A DNA stretch of 64,000 bases from positions 62,001 to 126,000 of the forward strand of contig NZ_WTUZ01000036.1 in assembly GCF_009882985.1 (NCBI RefSeq), written 5' to 3'. Every line of letters starts with the position of its first letter. The first letter of the stretch is position 1. Positions 1 through 9,000 of the stretch are shown piece by piece. The position numbers and the translations under genes are program-made. The notes under the pieces are model-generated. The model was not told the origin of the DNA. It saw only the letters and a program-made list of their open reading frames with translations, and did no database searches. This DNA comes from Paenibacillus silvestris (lineage in GTDB: Bacteria > Bacillota > Bacilli > Paenibacillales > NBRC-103111).

Positions 1-3000
1 ATTCACTCGCCTGAACGGCGGCAGGACCTGTCAAAGTCGCAGAAGCTGGCGTCGTTGGTTCTGTCACAGCGGCTTGCAGCGGTCTGACGACAATATAGTC
101 CAGCTCGTAGAAGCCAGTGCCTTTCATGAACGTGATCACGTTGGAGCCCTCGTTCAATTCGACTTCCACGGGAATCGCCATGAACCTTCCCCAATTTTGA
201 GTGCCTTGGAGCTTGAGCGACTGTTCCTTGCCGTTTACTAGGATTTTACCTGTCGCAGCCGTAAAATCACTGCCATTGGCAAACCATACATCCACATTAT
301 AGGTACCAGCAGCAGCAACTTGAATATCACCAAACTTCACATAACTATCCGCGTAGTCAATTTCACCCACATAACTTTTACCGGACGCATAATTGTTGTT
401 TGTATTCACTTTCGCTTTGAACAGCTCGGCTTGTTCAGCCTCGTATTTGATGGATACGGCGGCATCTGGATGATCGGTCACTTCCGGGAAATAACTGACC
501 CGCAAGTTCTCCGCTCCGAATGGAACCAGCGTAATGTTCTCCGTTGGCTCTGTTGAAAGCAACGGCCCAACTGGCGGTTCAGAAGCTTCTACATTGTTGG
601 CTGACTTGCCCCATGTAGGAATTTTCTTCGCTTTTGCAATCAGCTTGACTGGACTTGTCGCCTGAATGAACGGGTTCTCAGGCATGGGTCCCTGCACAAC
701 CTCAATGGATTCTTCCGGATGTTCACGGTCAATCAATAACCCGTAGTTCCATGGTGTTTTGGATATCACACGGAATTGGCTGAACCCAAGCGCTGCGGCA
801 TTAAATCCTGGCACTGCCGCAATTGGATTGGATTGTACTTGCCAATCTTCTTGCACTTGCAGAGAGAACACGAGTGGACCGCGTTCGATCCCAACGGAGT
901 TGTTTACCCATGTCGATGTTTTCAGCTTCATTGGCACTGTCAGAACAACATGATCGCCTGTCGCCCATGTTCTGTCGATCGTTAGATACTCTCCAGCTTT
1001 CACAGCTGGCTGAACTTGACCATTCACCGTTACCGTCGGTTGATCCGCCCATGCCGGAATTCTAAGCTTGAGTGGGAAACTTACGGATTCTGATGTGTTC
1101 ACTTCAAAGCCAATTTGATCTTCAAACGGATAATTCGTTGTTTCTTCGACCGTTACATTGGCGTTCTTAATTTTCGTCGATACACGGCTTGGACCATAAG
1201 CAATGACGCCAAGTCCGCCATCATTCGTAGCTGCCCACATATTTTTCACAAAATACGGCCAACCCATATGCATATTAAAACGACAGCAAGGGAAACCGGA
1301 AGTTGGGGATGGCATCATCCCGTTATCATAGTTTTGTTTGAAGCCATGATCCGCTATATTACTCTCCACCTGATTAGGCAACGAATAGTACTGATGAAGC
1401 TTCAAGTCCTTATCCATCGCGCCTGGCAATGAATTGAAGGCAATTTTCTCAAGCGCATCACCAATGTGCGGATCCCCGAGGATCATAGCCGCCTCTTCAT
1501 TGCTTTGCATCCGCTCGGTAATCGCGCAGAGCTCTACTCCTTGCGTAGATGCGATACCAGCCAGCATCTCCGTGCCGGAAGGCATTCCTGTAATTTGTGT
1601 GTGTTTGTTCAAATTCGTAACGCCTGCCTGGAACGCATCACGATCCACATTGTCGTGTGATCTTTGATAGTAAACAGCTGGCATTTTAATGGCTTCACTC
1701 ACGTTGACAGAATGAGTCGGTTGGAAGTCATTGCCAAAATTCTGGAAACCGTCATTTGTAAACGTATCCGCAATCGGATAGCCTTGATCAGCAAGTGTAT
1801 CCGCCAACTGTAATAAGAACGCATCATCTGTTCGGTTGTACAACCAAAGTACCGTATCAATGTTGTCGCCCACACGCACTTTACCCCAGTCTCTGAGTGG
1901 TCGTGCTGGTAATTGTGCAGCTTGATAATGGAAATAGCCTGTCATGAACGTAAGCACACGAGCATCATTCGTAGCTTCATAGTAGTCCTTCATGACATAA
2001 AGCGCGACCATGCGAGGCCACCAGTCATCACTGCTTTTGGGACCAAAGGAACCGTCCGCTTGCTGGCTCGCCAAGATGGCTTCAATCCACTTCTGGGATT
2101 TTGCAATTAAATTCTGGTCTTTCAATGTATAGGCTAGAGGGACTAACCCCTTCAAATAATAAACTGGACGTTCCCAGTCCGAGTCTGGCGCTGTGCCGCC
2201 AAGCCAAGCAGCATTCGTACTAAGCTCTCCGTATAGATCTTCGGCATATCCGGTAGCCCCGTCGCGCTGAAGTTCAAGCTGCTTCAGCAGCCAGCCTTTG
2301 GCCTCAACCGAACCAAGCGGCAGCGGGATAAAAGGGGTTTGCACCAGCGGATCCTTGTTCGCTACAGGTGAGGTAAACGCTTTGTCAGGCACCACATATT
2401 CGCTTGCGATGACATTATCGAAGCTCGGCTGCGCACGGTAACTTCTTAATCCAATTCCGCCTTTGGTATATTTCTGCGGGCTATCGTCCGTATAGACGAG
2501 AACTGGTTTCTGTGAATCGTTGACATACACTTTAATGTCATTCTGATAAGTAATAACCTTCATGTGATAGTAACGATTCGGATCGATGGTGTCGAACACT
2601 TTTACTTGCTTCAGAGGGGTCCAGTTATTGTTCATGCGTCCAAGGGTAATCTTGCCATCACCGCTTAAACCAGCGTAGTAGCCCTGCACATTATCGGCCC
2701 CAGGTGTTGCGCTTTGTGTCTTAAAGAGCAGTCCTGCATCTCCTGTACCTGTATCGCTCGGCAGTTTAATGTCGCTTTCCAGCGTCATATCTTGGAATTC
2801 GGCGTCTTGAGCAAGTATTTTGAAACCGTCACCTTTATTAACCGTTATGGCTCCGGATTGCAACTTCCAGCTTCCATCCACTAGATTCCAGTGTTCAATC
2901 GCTTGTTCTGCCGGCGTATCGAAGTTATCTGATAACAACGTATCGCCTCCCACGGATTTCACCACTATATTATCGTACGAAGGCATCGAATTGTACATCC

Positions 3001-3574
3001 GTACGCCAACACTTCCTTGCGTGTACGTGCTGTCCGTTTGCTGCAAAACTAACACATCATTGACATATACGTTAATTTGACTGCCTACAGCAGAAACTTT
3101 CAGACTATAATCGGTATTCGGATTAATTGTTACAGCCGAACGCTTTAATTCTGTCCAATTATTGCTCATACGTCCGAGCATGACAGCCCCTGTTCCAGCA
3201 GCGCTGAGCCCTGCATAATAGCCACGCACATTATCAGCGCCCGGTGTTGCGCTCACTGTCCGGAATAAGAGACCCGCATCTCCGTTACGATCAGCCACAC
3301 GAATGTCAGACTCTATCGTAAAGTCGTTCATGTCATCCTTGTTAGAAATGGCCTTGTAACCTTGTCCTTTCGCTACCGAAAGTTTACCAGCATCAATGGA
3401 CCATGGGCCTTCAATGGCATTCCATGTATCGTTAATCTTCATTTTATCAAAATGATCTGCAAAATAACCCGGTATTTTCTCCGCCTCCGCTGCTTGTACC
3501 GGATAGGGAGACAACATGGTCATATATAAAGCAAAAATAAGTAGTTGGACGATTACCGTTTTTCCTTTAAACAC
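1..3574 (-). CDS. Secreted GH127-like beta-L-arabinofuranosidase, 3' end beyond window
   Basis: The minus-strand frame is open from a GTG at 3574 to the window edge, about 1191 codons with no stop. GTG is chosen because GAGGTG lies just upstream and the next residues form a hydrophobic signal peptide ending near VQAAEAE. Domains in order: two tandem laminin-G/DUF1080-like beta-sandwiches (about residues 30-390, repeated GYYAGLS motifs); an alpha/alpha-barrel resembling GH127/DUF1680 (about 400-985); a CBM35-like module beginning YEAEQAEL (about 1040-1165); and the first strand of a cohesin-like domain (TLTGPAAVQASE). The GH127 zinc-cysteine site looks kept: an ELC motif and a PCC motif near residue 760 match the E-x-C and CC ligands of known GH127 enzymes. 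It probably releases arabinofuranosyl groups outside the cell. By analogy with the other large enzymes here, the missing end should hold FIVAR and dockerin modules (inference). The exact GH family could be a sister such as GH146. Confidence 0.8.
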   Translation of the reverse strand, partial: MFKGKTVIVQLLIFALYMTMLSPYPVQAAEAEKIPGYFADHFDKMKINDTWNAIEGPWSIDAGKLSVAKGQGYKAISNKDDMNDFTIESDIRVADRNGDAGLLFRTVSATPGADNVRGYYAGLSAAGTGAVMLGRMSNNWTELKRSAVTINPNTDYSLKVSAVGSQINVYVNDVLVLQQTDSTYTQGSVGVRMYNSMPSYDNIVVKSVGGDTLLSDNFDTPAEQAIEHWNLVDGSWKLQSGAITVNKGDGFKILAQDAEFQDMTLESDIKLPSDTGTGDAGLLFKTQSATPGADNVQGYYAGLSGDGKITLGRMNNNWTPLKQVKVFDTIDPNRYYHMKVITYQNDIKVYVNDSQKPVLVYTDDSPQKYTKGGIGLRSYRAQPSFDNVIASEYVVPDKAFTSPVANKDPLVQTPFIPLPLGSVEAKGWLLKQLELQRDGATGYAEDLYGELSTNAAWLGGTAPDSDWERPVYYLKGLVPLAYTLKDQNLIAKSQKWIEAILASQQADGSFGPKSSDDWWPRMVALYVMKDYYEATNDARVLTFMTGYFHYQAAQLPARPLRDWGKVRVGDNIDTVLWLYNRTDDAFLLQLADTLADQGYPIADTFTNDGFQNFGNDFQPTHSVNVSEAIKMPAVYYQRSHDNVDRDAFQAGVTNLNKHTQITGMPSGTEMLAGIASTQGVELCAITERMQSNEEAAMILGDPHIGDALEKIAFNSLPGAMDKDLKLHQYYSLPNQVESNIADHGFKQNYDNGMMPSPTSGFPCCRFNMHMGWPYFVKNMWAATNDGGLGVIAYGPSRVSTKIKNANVTVEETTNYPFEDQIGFEVNTSESVSFPLKLRIPAWADQPTVTVNGQVQPAVKAGEYLTIDRTWATGDHVVLTVPMKLKTSTWVNNSVGIERGPLVFSLQVQEDWQVQSNPIAAVPGFNAAALGFSQFRVISKTPWNYGLLIDREHPEESIEVVQGPMPENPFIQATSPVKLIAKAKKIPTWGKSANNVEASEPPVGPLLSTEPTENITLVPFGAENLRVSYFPEVTDHPDAAVSIKYEAEQAELFKAKVNTNNNYASGKSYVGEIDYADSYVKFGDIQVAAAGTYNVDVWFANGSDFTAATGKILVNGKEQSLKLQGTQNWGRFMAIPVEVELNEGSNVITFMKGTGFYELDYIVVRPLQAAVTEPTTPASATLTGPAAVQASE

Positions 3575-3606
3575 AGGACACCTCTTTTCCTAGAATAAAT
3601 CAAACC

Positions 3607-3657
3607 TTATCTCATGCTCACATCAATCACTTTTGTTTGCAGGTCGTCAGCCGTCAA
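3607..3657 (-). CDS. Possible 16-residue leader ORF with strong SD
   Basis: A TTG-initiated frame of 16 codons (TADDLQTKVIDVSMR after the start, then TAA) follows an unusually good Shine-Dalgarno sequence, AAAGGAGG at about 3664-3672, with a 6-7 base spacing. It lies between the thioredoxin-like gene and the GTG of the GH127-like gene. No function is recognised. It may be a translated leader, a vestigial gene start, or chance. Confidence 0.25.
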   Translation of the reverse strand: MTADDLQTKVIDVSMR

Positions 3658-3690
3658 GCTGTCTCCTCCTTTCTAAATAGTAGAGAGCGT

Positions 3691-4284
3691 TTAAGGCTCC
3701 GCAAGATGTTTAATCTTTTCTTCCAGTTCTAGCGGATCTACCATATGAAACGTATCCAACACAAAGCCATTTTTATCGATTAGAAAAACAGTCGGCAGCG
3801 CATGAAGCTGATACAGATCAGCGGCATGTTTGTGCTCATCCAATAGAATTGGATACTTGAGATTGTTCTGTTTAACGAATTTCTCGATATTTTCCGGTTT
3901 CTCTTCGGTGGATACATTAATCCCAAGGAAATCAACCTGATTCTTATACTGCCCATACAGCTTGCGCAGTGTAGCTACTTCTACTGAGCAGGCTTCACAC
4001 CAGCTGGCCCAGAAATGGATGACAACCGGCTTCTCCCGTTTGCCTCCGATCGTATGATACGAGCCGTCGAGTGCTTTTAATGTAAAAGAAGGCGCCTCAA
4101 CATCACCCTTTCCTGCCTTCTCCCCCGAGCTTGCCAAATTTACGATGCTCTCCAGCTTGTGAACATCCAATCGTTGCCCCTCGCCGCCTGAACTAGGTTC
4201 TGTACTCTTGTTTGCCAGATGCAGGTAAAATGGCAGGCAGCTTAGCAACATAATGCCAACTAGCACACTGATCATCTTCTTCAT
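3691..4284 (-). CDS. TlpA/ResA-like thiol-disulfide oxidoreductase, membrane anchored
   Basis: The protein has 197 residues from the ATG at 4284, which follows GGGAGAGG at a good distance. A longer in-frame start at 4398 is rejected because a TATAAT box at 4316-4321 would place the transcript start downstream of it. An N-terminal hydrophobic segment (about residues 5-22) acts as a signal anchor. The thioredoxin fold follows, with the active site WCEAC and the cis-proline loop LPTVFLID. Family members reduce or isomerise disulfides of exported proteins, classically apocytochrome c. Here it sits between two genes for secreted carbohydrate-active proteins, so service to exported proteins is possible, but that is inference. 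It has its own promoter and may be co-transcribed with the downstream GH127-like gene, since no terminator is seen between them. Confidence 0.85.
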   Translation of the reverse strand: MKKMISVLVGIMLLSCLPFYLHLANKSTEPSSGGEGQRLDVHKLESIVNLASSGEKAGKGDVEAPSFTLKALDGSYHTIGGKREKPVVIHFWASWCEACSVEVATLRKLYGQYKNQVDFLGINVSTEEKPENIEKFVKQNNLKYPILLDEHKHAADLYQLHALPTVFLIDKNGFVLDTFHMVDPLELEEKIKHLAEP

Positions 4285-4315
4285 GTGAACCTCTCCCTGA
4301 ACGTTGTTTACTCTG

Positions 4316-4321
4316 ATTATA
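4316..4321 (-). promoter_or_regulatory. -10 box of the thioredoxin-like gene
   Basis: The minus strand reads TATAAT about 32 bases upstream of the ATG at 4284. No good -35 hexamer is found at 16-18 bases, so this is a partial promoter call. Confidence 0.4.
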
Positions 4322-4408
4322 TCCGCGCGAAAAAAAACCGTCTTTACGCGATTAGGCGAAACTTTGCGCGATTCTGACATAAGTTCAGGGCAAGGCACAT
4401 TTCCTCAT

Positions 4409-4449
4409 AAAAAAAGCCGCCTAACCCCAATAGAACCTGAGGTTAGGCG
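4409..4449 (-). terminator. Rho-independent terminator of the GH2 gene
   Basis: A 9-bp perfect stem CGCCTAACC/GGTTAGGCG is followed on the minus strand by a run of seven T (A at 4409-4415). It lies just past the stop of the GH2 gene at 4465. Confidence 0.9.
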
Positions 4450-4464
4450 AGCTTTACTAGGCGT

Positions 4465-7400
4465 TTATTGCAAAATTTTCATTGCCAACGCTGCCAAATC
4501 GACAAGGTCTACGCGACCATCGTTGTTCATATCTGCTTGTTTGTATTTCTCCCAATCTGTGTCTGTCGACGTTTTACCGTAAGCGGCTGCAACAATGGCC
4601 AAATCGCCGATCGAATATTTACCGTCACCATTCGTGTCCCCGGAATTTCCTGAAACGACCGACTGGATAAAGGTTTGCAGCGCTTCTTTCAGTTCAACAA
4701 CAGCTTGTGCGACTTGCGCATTCGTCGCATGCGCATCGTTAGCAACAAGGGCAGCTTTATCGATTGCTGCTTGTAGCAGCGCTTTGGCACCAGCAGGATA
4801 CTGACCAATGGCTGTACCTTCTGTCGCACCATCATGCTTGCTTTGTGCGCCAGCGATGAGCGTGTTCAGCTCCGCTTTGTCCACATTAGCAAGAATGCGA
4901 ATGCTCTGAGTGGCACCATCCACGGTTGTTTCTACACCCTCTCCGTTTGCCAAAACAAGATTGGAGAGTGTAATGGTGCTGGTCATATCCTCTCCTGTAG
5001 CTTTAGCTTTCCAATGAAGCTTCAGCAAATCGCCATTTATGCTCGTACCGTTCACATTCACTGTAATGAGACGAACCGAACCTGGCGCTACTTTCTTATC
5101 GAGGAGGGTCAAACCATCTTTCACGCTTTCAGCGGATACAAATTCGAGCTGATTCTCATCATAGGTAACGCTCAAATCCTCTGCATACACACTTTGCGTG
5201 ACACTGTTCAAGCCAATTGTCGAATCAAACGATTCCCCGCTTGAGACCGATGCAGGTCCCGTTAACGACGACGTCGGATCATTCACAATCGGGCCGACCG
5301 AGAAGTAGTCGAACTTAGCCGGGATGGACGTTCCATCGCTCGCCGAGAAAGCGTAGAATCCAACTTTTGGATTCGTTAATTGTACCGTCACAGGGTCAGC
5401 AGCCTGCTTCCAACTGGAGCCGTCCCAATAATAGGTCGTGTACACATTACCAACCTTACGGATTTGCAGGTACGATGTATCGTAGCCTGGATGTGCCGCC
5501 ATATGACCCGCTTTGGTGTATGTGCCACTTTTCTCAAAAGCGGATTCCAGCGATTTGCCCGTGGCGCCATCTGTATCCCACACATGCCCAAACTTCACAT
5601 AATTATCTTCGTCCTGCCAAACAAGCAGACCGGCTTGCTGATAATTTTTCCTCACTTGCGCATCTACCTTCGTCGTGATGACAAAATCACCGCTAGGCGC
5701 GTTTTGCAAAAAGGCGTTTTTCAATGCATTTGAATTGCCGAAGCTGTCGCCCGTGAGTGTCTGAATCGTTAGCTTGCCAGGATTCGAAGTCAGACTCCAG
5801 TTGGCATTATTTTGACGATAAATGCTCCAATTGCTGTTTAATGTGCTGCTGTCGAAGTTATCCACCGTGGAACCTTTTGGAAGTGGGTCGTTCACACCAG
5901 CGTAAACTTTCTCCTTCTCAGCCGTTAGGTCAGCAAGTGCTTGCTGGTAGTTGCTAGCGGTAGCTTGAGTATCTGCAAGTACCTGCTTAGCGGATTGAAT
6001 AACACCTTGGAAATGATCCACCACAGCTTGCGGATATTGGCCAGGCTTCGTACCTGCGGTGAGCTTGCTGAATAGCTGCTCCGCTTCTTGGATGCCGCTG
6101 GACAAATCGCCCGCTGTTACCGTGCCGATTAACTCGCGGTGTGCTTTGGCAATCCGGTCGAAATCGAGCTTTTCCACCTTGCGGTCATAAGAAAGCAAGC
6201 CGTTAATCTCATATTCGACATCTGTGATTTGGGTATAGATTGCTGCGCTTAAGCCAGGATTTCCTTTGAGATTTTTCAATTGGTTGATGTAATCGATGTA
6301 TTTATCGGTAATCTCTTTTTTACTTTTCATCTCTTGATACGAGAATACGAGCGGACTCCATTCATGTCCTGGCGTATGTAGACCAAGACCTCCGTATTCC
6401 CCGAGTACAGCAGCACGGGAATCCGATGGCTTCGGCGAGTTCGGAGCAGGGTAGGAATGAAAATCGACCAAGTCGCCTGCGCCGGAATCCTGCCAACCGC
6501 TCGCGTTATTAATTAAGCGCGTTGGGTCTAGGCTTTTCACGTAATTGGTCGCGTCCTTCGTCTGCTGTCCGCCCCAATCGAATTCGCCCCAGCCTTCATT
6601 GAAGACTGTCCATTCGATGATCGACGGTACACTGCGAAGCTGATCGACCATTTCCTTATATTCCTTGAGCCATTGGGTTTTGGCCGCTTGCGTAATATCG
6701 GCGCCGTGGTTGTTCTGACGATCCTCCAAGCTCGGCATATCCTGCCAAACCAGGACGCCCAGCTTATCTGCCCAATAATACCAGCGGGCCGGCTCTACTT
6801 TAATATGCTTACGAATCATATTCATACCGATTCGTTTCACCGCTTGAATATCGAATTTCAATGCATCTTCGGTCGGCGCTGTATAAATGCCATCCGGATA
6901 AAAGCCCTGATCGAGCGGCCCCATCTGGAACACGAATTTGCCGTTCAGCAGCGGTCGAGTAATCCCGTCTACTTTCCCTAGCTTGATCTCCCTCATCCCA
7001 AAATAACTGTTAGCCTGATCGACAACTTGATCACCATTTTTCAAACGGACTTGTAAATCGTACAGAAAGGGATCATCCGGCGTCCAAAGCCTTGGATTAG
7101 GAACAGGAACCTGCAGCTCGGTGCCAGCGGGACCGCTGATTCTTCCTACTTCCTGACCGTCCTTCATCGCAATCGCTTCTACAGTCAGATTGTTAGCAGC
7201 TCCTGCAGGAACGGTTAATTTCAGCTTTTGATTCGTAAGATCTGGCGTCATATCCAGCTTCTCGATATGAGCCTGAGCGACAGGCTCCATCCAAACAGTT
7301 TGCCAAATACCGGAGACGGATGTATACCAAATGCCTCCAAGCTTTTTCACCGTTTGCTTACCGACAGCTTGATCTTCCCCATTATCCGTATTATCCAGCA

Positions 7401-8706
7401 CATGAACGATCAGTTCATTGTCGCCTGCTTTTAGTTGATCGGTGATATCAAAGCTAAACGATGTGTAACCGCCTTTGTGCTCACCAACCTTAGTACCATT
7501 GACATAAACGGTCGTCAAATAATCGGAGGCACCGAAGTTCAACATGACACGCTGGCCGTTCCAATCACTCGGAACCGTAAACGATCGCTTGTACCACATC
7601 AGATTCTCTACACGTTTGATGCCCGAAAGTACCGACTCCGCTGCAAAAGGAACAACGATTTTCTCCTTCAACGTTTGCCCGGTTGGGAGCGCCTCGCCGA
7701 CTTTAGCCGATTGGAACTGCCATTCCCCGTTCAAATTCTGCCATTTATCGCGAACAAGCTGTGGCCTAGGATATTCAGGAAGTACGTGCTCCTTATCTAC
7801 TTGGCTCGCCCATGGCGTCGTGATTTGATAGGTAGAGTCGTTTTTCAGCATTTTATCAAATGCCTGGACCACTCTGCCATCCTGATCCTCAAGACCGCTT
7901 TGCCCGTCATAGCTCGCCTTAACTAACCAAACATCCTTCGAATATACCGGATATTGGAAAGTAACCACGATGGTGCTGCTATCGCCTTGTTTGAGCGCTG
8001 CCGAAGCAATCGGCCAGTCGCTGCCCATAACATTCACCTTCAAATGATTAACGAAACCTTCTGGAAGCGATTGCAAAGGTTTATCCAGTTTAACCTCAGC
8101 CGTCGCTCCATCAACCGCTACACGGCCTCCGTAAGAGTAACCGCTTGGCGGGGTAAAGGCCTCCGTCAGAATGGCTGATTTCGGTACGGAAGGACTCGAC
8201 CATCGCATGTGGAAGTTAGACCCGCCATTATTTTCGAAATACTCAACCTTAATGGCATATTTCTGCCCGGCAACGAGCGGAATCGGCGCTGCTACCTGCT
8301 CCTTATCCCAATCGTTGACCCAATGATCAATGACCAGTTTATTGTCAATCCAGAGTCGGAAGCCATTGTCCCCACTGATGGAGAACGTGTAATCTTCGGA
8401 AAACTGGGGCTCAATGAACCCACTCCAGCGTACATTCACATTATCCTGCTGACCGGTTAAAATCCCAAAAGCAGGTTCCAAGTTGCCGAAGTCCAAATTG
8501 GGATCAAGCACGGTTGACTTTAACGTGCCAAAGCTAAACTGCGGAGAGCCCAAACCTGTGTAGTACTCACCTTTTAAGCCATGAACGACAGGCTCATTCG
8601 CTACTTCTGCCGCTTGCGCTTGAAGGGTCATGAGCGGAGCCGTTGAGATCGTACCGAATGCACAAGCAGCAATAAGCAGCTTATTAAACGTCTTCTTTAA
8701 CTTCAT
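4465..8706 (-). CDS. Secreted PA14-GH2 glycosidase with cohesin-FIVAR-dockerin tail
   Basis: The protein has 1413 residues with an Sec signal peptide (1-33, AQAAE cleavage region). Domains: PA14 (about 42-187, carbohydrate binding); GH2 sugar-binding jelly roll (312-476); GH2 immunoglobulin-like domain (478-575); GH2 TIM barrel (590-860), with the likely acid/base Glu704 in FNEGWGEF and the likely nucleophile Glu770 in LGEYGG; a FIVAR-like helical segment (870-938); a laminin-G/DUF1349-like sandwich (945-1138); cohesin-like (1146-1273); FIVAR (1275-1350); and type I dockerin (1355-1413). Both dockerin calcium loops are canonical (DTNGDGKYSIGD and DMNNDGRVDLVD). The start ATG follows AGGAGG. 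GH2 members are beta-galactosidases, beta-mannosidases, beta-glucuronidases or related enzymes; the substrate cannot be fixed here. Holding both a cohesin and a dockerin lets it, in principle, bind and be bound. The SLH-cohesin gene directly upstream is the obvious surface anchor. Confidence 0.92.
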   Translation of the reverse strand: MKLKKTFNKLLIAACAFGTISTAPLMTLQAQAAEVANEPVVHGLKGEYYTGLGSPQFSFGTLKSTVLDPNLDFGNLEPAFGILTGQQDNVNVRWSGFIEPQFSEDYTFSISGDNGFRLWIDNKLVIDHWVNDWDKEQVAAPIPLVAGQKYAIKVEYFENNGGSNFHMRWSSPSVPKSAILTEAFTPPSGYSYGGRVAVDGATAEVKLDKPLQSLPEGFVNHLKVNVMGSDWPIASAALKQGDSSTIVVTFQYPVYSKDVWLVKASYDGQSGLEDQDGRVVQAFDKMLKNDSTYQITTPWASQVDKEHVLPEYPRPQLVRDKWQNLNGEWQFQSAKVGEALPTGQTLKEKIVVPFAAESVLSGIKRVENLMWYKRSFTVPSDWNGQRVMLNFGASDYLTTVYVNGTKVGEHKGGYTSFSFDITDQLKAGDNELIVHVLDNTDNGEDQAVGKQTVKKLGGIWYTSVSGIWQTVWMEPVAQAHIEKLDMTPDLTNQKLKLTVPAGAANNLTVEAIAMKDGQEVGRISGPAGTELQVPVPNPRLWTPDDPFLYDLQVRLKNGDQVVDQANSYFGMREIKLGKVDGITRPLLNGKFVFQMGPLDQGFYPDGIYTAPTEDALKFDIQAVKRIGMNMIRKHIKVEPARWYYWADKLGVLVWQDMPSLEDRQNNHGADITQAAKTQWLKEYKEMVDQLRSVPSIIEWTVFNEGWGEFDWGGQQTKDATNYVKSLDPTRLINNASGWQDSGAGDLVDFHSYPAPNSPKPSDSRAAVLGEYGGLGLHTPGHEWSPLVFSYQEMKSKKEITDKYIDYINQLKNLKGNPGLSAAIYTQITDVEYEINGLLSYDRKVEKLDFDRIAKAHRELIGTVTAGDLSSGIQEAEQLFSKLTAGTKPGQYPQAVVDHFQGVIQSAKQVLADTQATASNYQQALADLTAEKEKVYAGVNDPLPKGSTVDNFDSSTLNSNWSIYRQNNANWSLTSNPGKLTIQTLTGDSFGNSNALKNAFLQNAPSGDFVITTKVDAQVRKNYQQAGLLVWQDEDNYVKFGHVWDTDGATGKSLESAFEKSGTYTKAGHMAAHPGYDTSYLQIRKVGNVYTTYYWDGSSWKQAADPVTVQLTNPKVGFYAFSASDGTSIPAKFDYFSVGPIVNDPTSSLTGPASVSSGESFDSTIGLNSVTQSVYAEDLSVTYDENQLEFVSAESVKDGLTLLDKKVAPGSVRLITVNVNGTSINGDLLKLHWKAKATGEDMTSTITLSNLVLANGEGVETTVDGATQSIRILANVDKAELNTLIAGAQSKHDGATEGTAIGQYPAGAKALLQAAIDKAALVANDAHATNAQVAQAVVELKEALQTFIQSVVSGNSGDTNGDGKYSIGDLAIVAAAYGKTSTDTDWEKYKQADMNNDGRVDLVDLAALAMKILQ

Positions 8707-8921
8707 CCTATTCTAGCCTCCTGATCACATAAATGATGAATGGGCGAGAGCTTGCAGGAGCCTCACCTTTTTCTGCACATGAACTCCTTTCATCCTATTC
8801 ATTGGAAGATTACAGATACATTATGTAACAATAAGAAGAGGAAGTATTTAGGTTATTCCGCCTTTTTTTACGTTTTCTTGCCATTTCATTCGTGAGGTGT
8901 AACACAGGTATAGCGACAAAC
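8707..8921. other. Intergenic region upstream of the GH2 gene
   Basis: About 215 bases between the SLH-cohesin terminator and the GH2 start. It holds the AGGAGG ribosome site near 8718 and an AT-rich stretch near 8800-8860 that probably contains the promoter. No confident -35/-10 pair was found and no other feature was seen. Confidence 0.4.
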
Positions 8922-8966
8922 AAAAGGAGGCAGCTCTTAGGCATTTTCTGCCGCTTAAGCCCCTCC
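8922..8966 (-). terminator. Terminator of the first SLH-cohesin gene
   Basis: An imperfect hairpin bounded by AGGAGG and CCTCCT (minus strand) is followed by TTTTG. It separates the SLH-cohesin gene from the GH2 gene, so the two may be independently transcribed. Confidence 0.65.
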
Positions 8967-9000
8967 TGATGTTATATCCAACCTAATTATCTAGATCGAT

